DNA from: Maledivibacter sp.
Lineage (GTDB): Bacteria > Bacillota > Clostridia > Peptostreptococcales > Caminicellaceae
DNA length: 64,000 bases
Assembly (NCBI GenBank): GCA_025210375.1
Contig: JAOASB010000026.1
Span: 1-64,000 of the forward strand
Reading direction: 5' to 3'
Each line of letters opens with the position of its first letter. The first letter of the stretch is position 1. The position numbers were made by a program, and so were the translations under genes. Under the pieces are notes generated by a model. That model was not told the origin of the DNA. It did not search any database and saw nothing but the letters and a program-made list of their open reading frames with translations. Shown piece after piece: positions 63,497 through 64,000 of this stretch.

Positions 63497-64000
63497 ATGA
63501 ATAAAAGAGTAATAAAATTTGTTTCAATTATTTTAGTTTTGACTTTAATAGCGGGATGTAGTAGCTTATCTGAGAAATCCCAAATCTATGAAACCAAGGA
63601 GGAAGCCAAAAGTGAAGGAAAATGTAATAGTGGGCTTAAATCAGAACTAAGTCAAGCTTCCCATGATAAGGAATGGGAAAATAGTATTGTTTTTGAACCC
63701 CAATATATACAAGGAGAAATGAATACTGAAGAATACGCTGACATAGAGGAAAATGGCTATAAGTTATCTTTACAAAATCCACTATCAACATTTTCCATCG
63801 ATGTAGATACAGCTTCATATAGTAATATTCGTAGATTTTTAATGGATGGTCAGATGCCCCCAAAGGATGCCGTAAGAATTGAAGAAATGATAAACTATTT
63901 TACATATGATTATCCAGAACCTAAAGGGGATACCCCATTTTCAGTTATAACCGAAATAAATGAGTGCCCATGGAATGATAAGCATGATTTAGCAATGGTC
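63497..64000 (+). CDS. VWA-domain lipoprotein (YfbK-like), 5' part
   Basis: The first 168 residues of a gene cut by the window edge. A lipobox AGC with Cys near 21 marks a lipoprotein. The segment from about 95 (FSIDVDTASYSNIRRFLMDGQMPP, then RIEEMINYFTYDY) and the following PFSV..E.NECPWN match the N-terminal domain that precedes the von Willebrand A domain in YfbK-type proteins. gggaggt lies upstream. The VWA part must lie beyond 64000. Confidence 0.88.
   Translation, partial: MNKRVIKFVSIILVLTLIAGCSSLSEKSQIYETKEEAKSEGKCNSGLKSELSQASHDKEWENSIVFEPQYIQGEMNTEEYADIEENGYKLSLQNPLSTFSIDVDTASYSNIRRFLMDGQMPPKDAVRIEEMINYFTYDYPEPKGDTPFSVITEINECPWNDKHDLAMV

Overview
This is a low-GC chromosomal window from an endospore-forming Firmicute, most likely an anaerobic, peptide/amino-acid-using member of Clostridia. 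The class is an inference. It rests on the AT-rich sequence, strong AGGAGG-type ribosome sites, the spoIIA-sigF and spoVA sporulation genes, yunB, a Spo0E-like gene, ThyX and a T-box-controlled tyrS. I cannot name the species.

Layout. 1-1627: a run of 15 tRNA genes closed by a terminator. 1662-12430: housekeeping genes (YprB-like exonuclease, a pair of Gate-domain membrane proteins, asparaginase, 5-formyl-THF cyclo-ligase, ThyX, YhdT-PanF pantothenate uptake, cysteine desulfurase-ThiI). 12850-18832: the forespore programme spoIIAA-spoIIAB-sigF, two tiny unassigned genes, then spoVAC-D-E-EA-F. 18916-23818: a class A penicillin-binding protein and T-box-tyrS. 24362-38815: a sigma-54 activator, a near-perfect -24/-12 promoter, and an operon with a peptide ABC transporter (whose binding protein looks circularly permuted), a creatininase-family amidohydrolase, two gamma-glutamyltransferases without signal peptides, alanine racemase and an M20 amidohydrolase. 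Together these suggest import and intracellular breakdown of gamma-glutamyl, N-blocked or D-residue-containing peptides.

39010-53450 is an accessory region. After yunB (42444-43139) come three secreted paralogues with nearly identical ends and differing middles. Interspersed are membrane proteins, a K+ channel, DUF1871 and DUF4846 proteins, and at least five further 3' pieces of yunB (46340, 48672, 51189, 52874, 60432). It looks like a recombination or integration hotspot anchored on the yunB 3' end. 53448-59959 is a TRAP-transporter operon carrying its own creatininase-family and M20 enzymes, bracketed by two related GntR regulators. The window ends with ilvE, a Spo0E-like gene and the start of a VWA lipoprotein.

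Three repeat families lie between the genes. Family 1 is a 159-bp element with 15-bp terminal inverted repeats; its intact copies have exact 4-bp target duplications (TATA, AAAT, GATT, AATA, AGGT). Family 2 is a ~100-bp near-palindrome flanked by TA duplications, one copy of which is nested in a family 1 copy. Family 3 is a ~140-bp structured repeat found twice, downstream of panF and tyrS. No transposase for any of them is present here.
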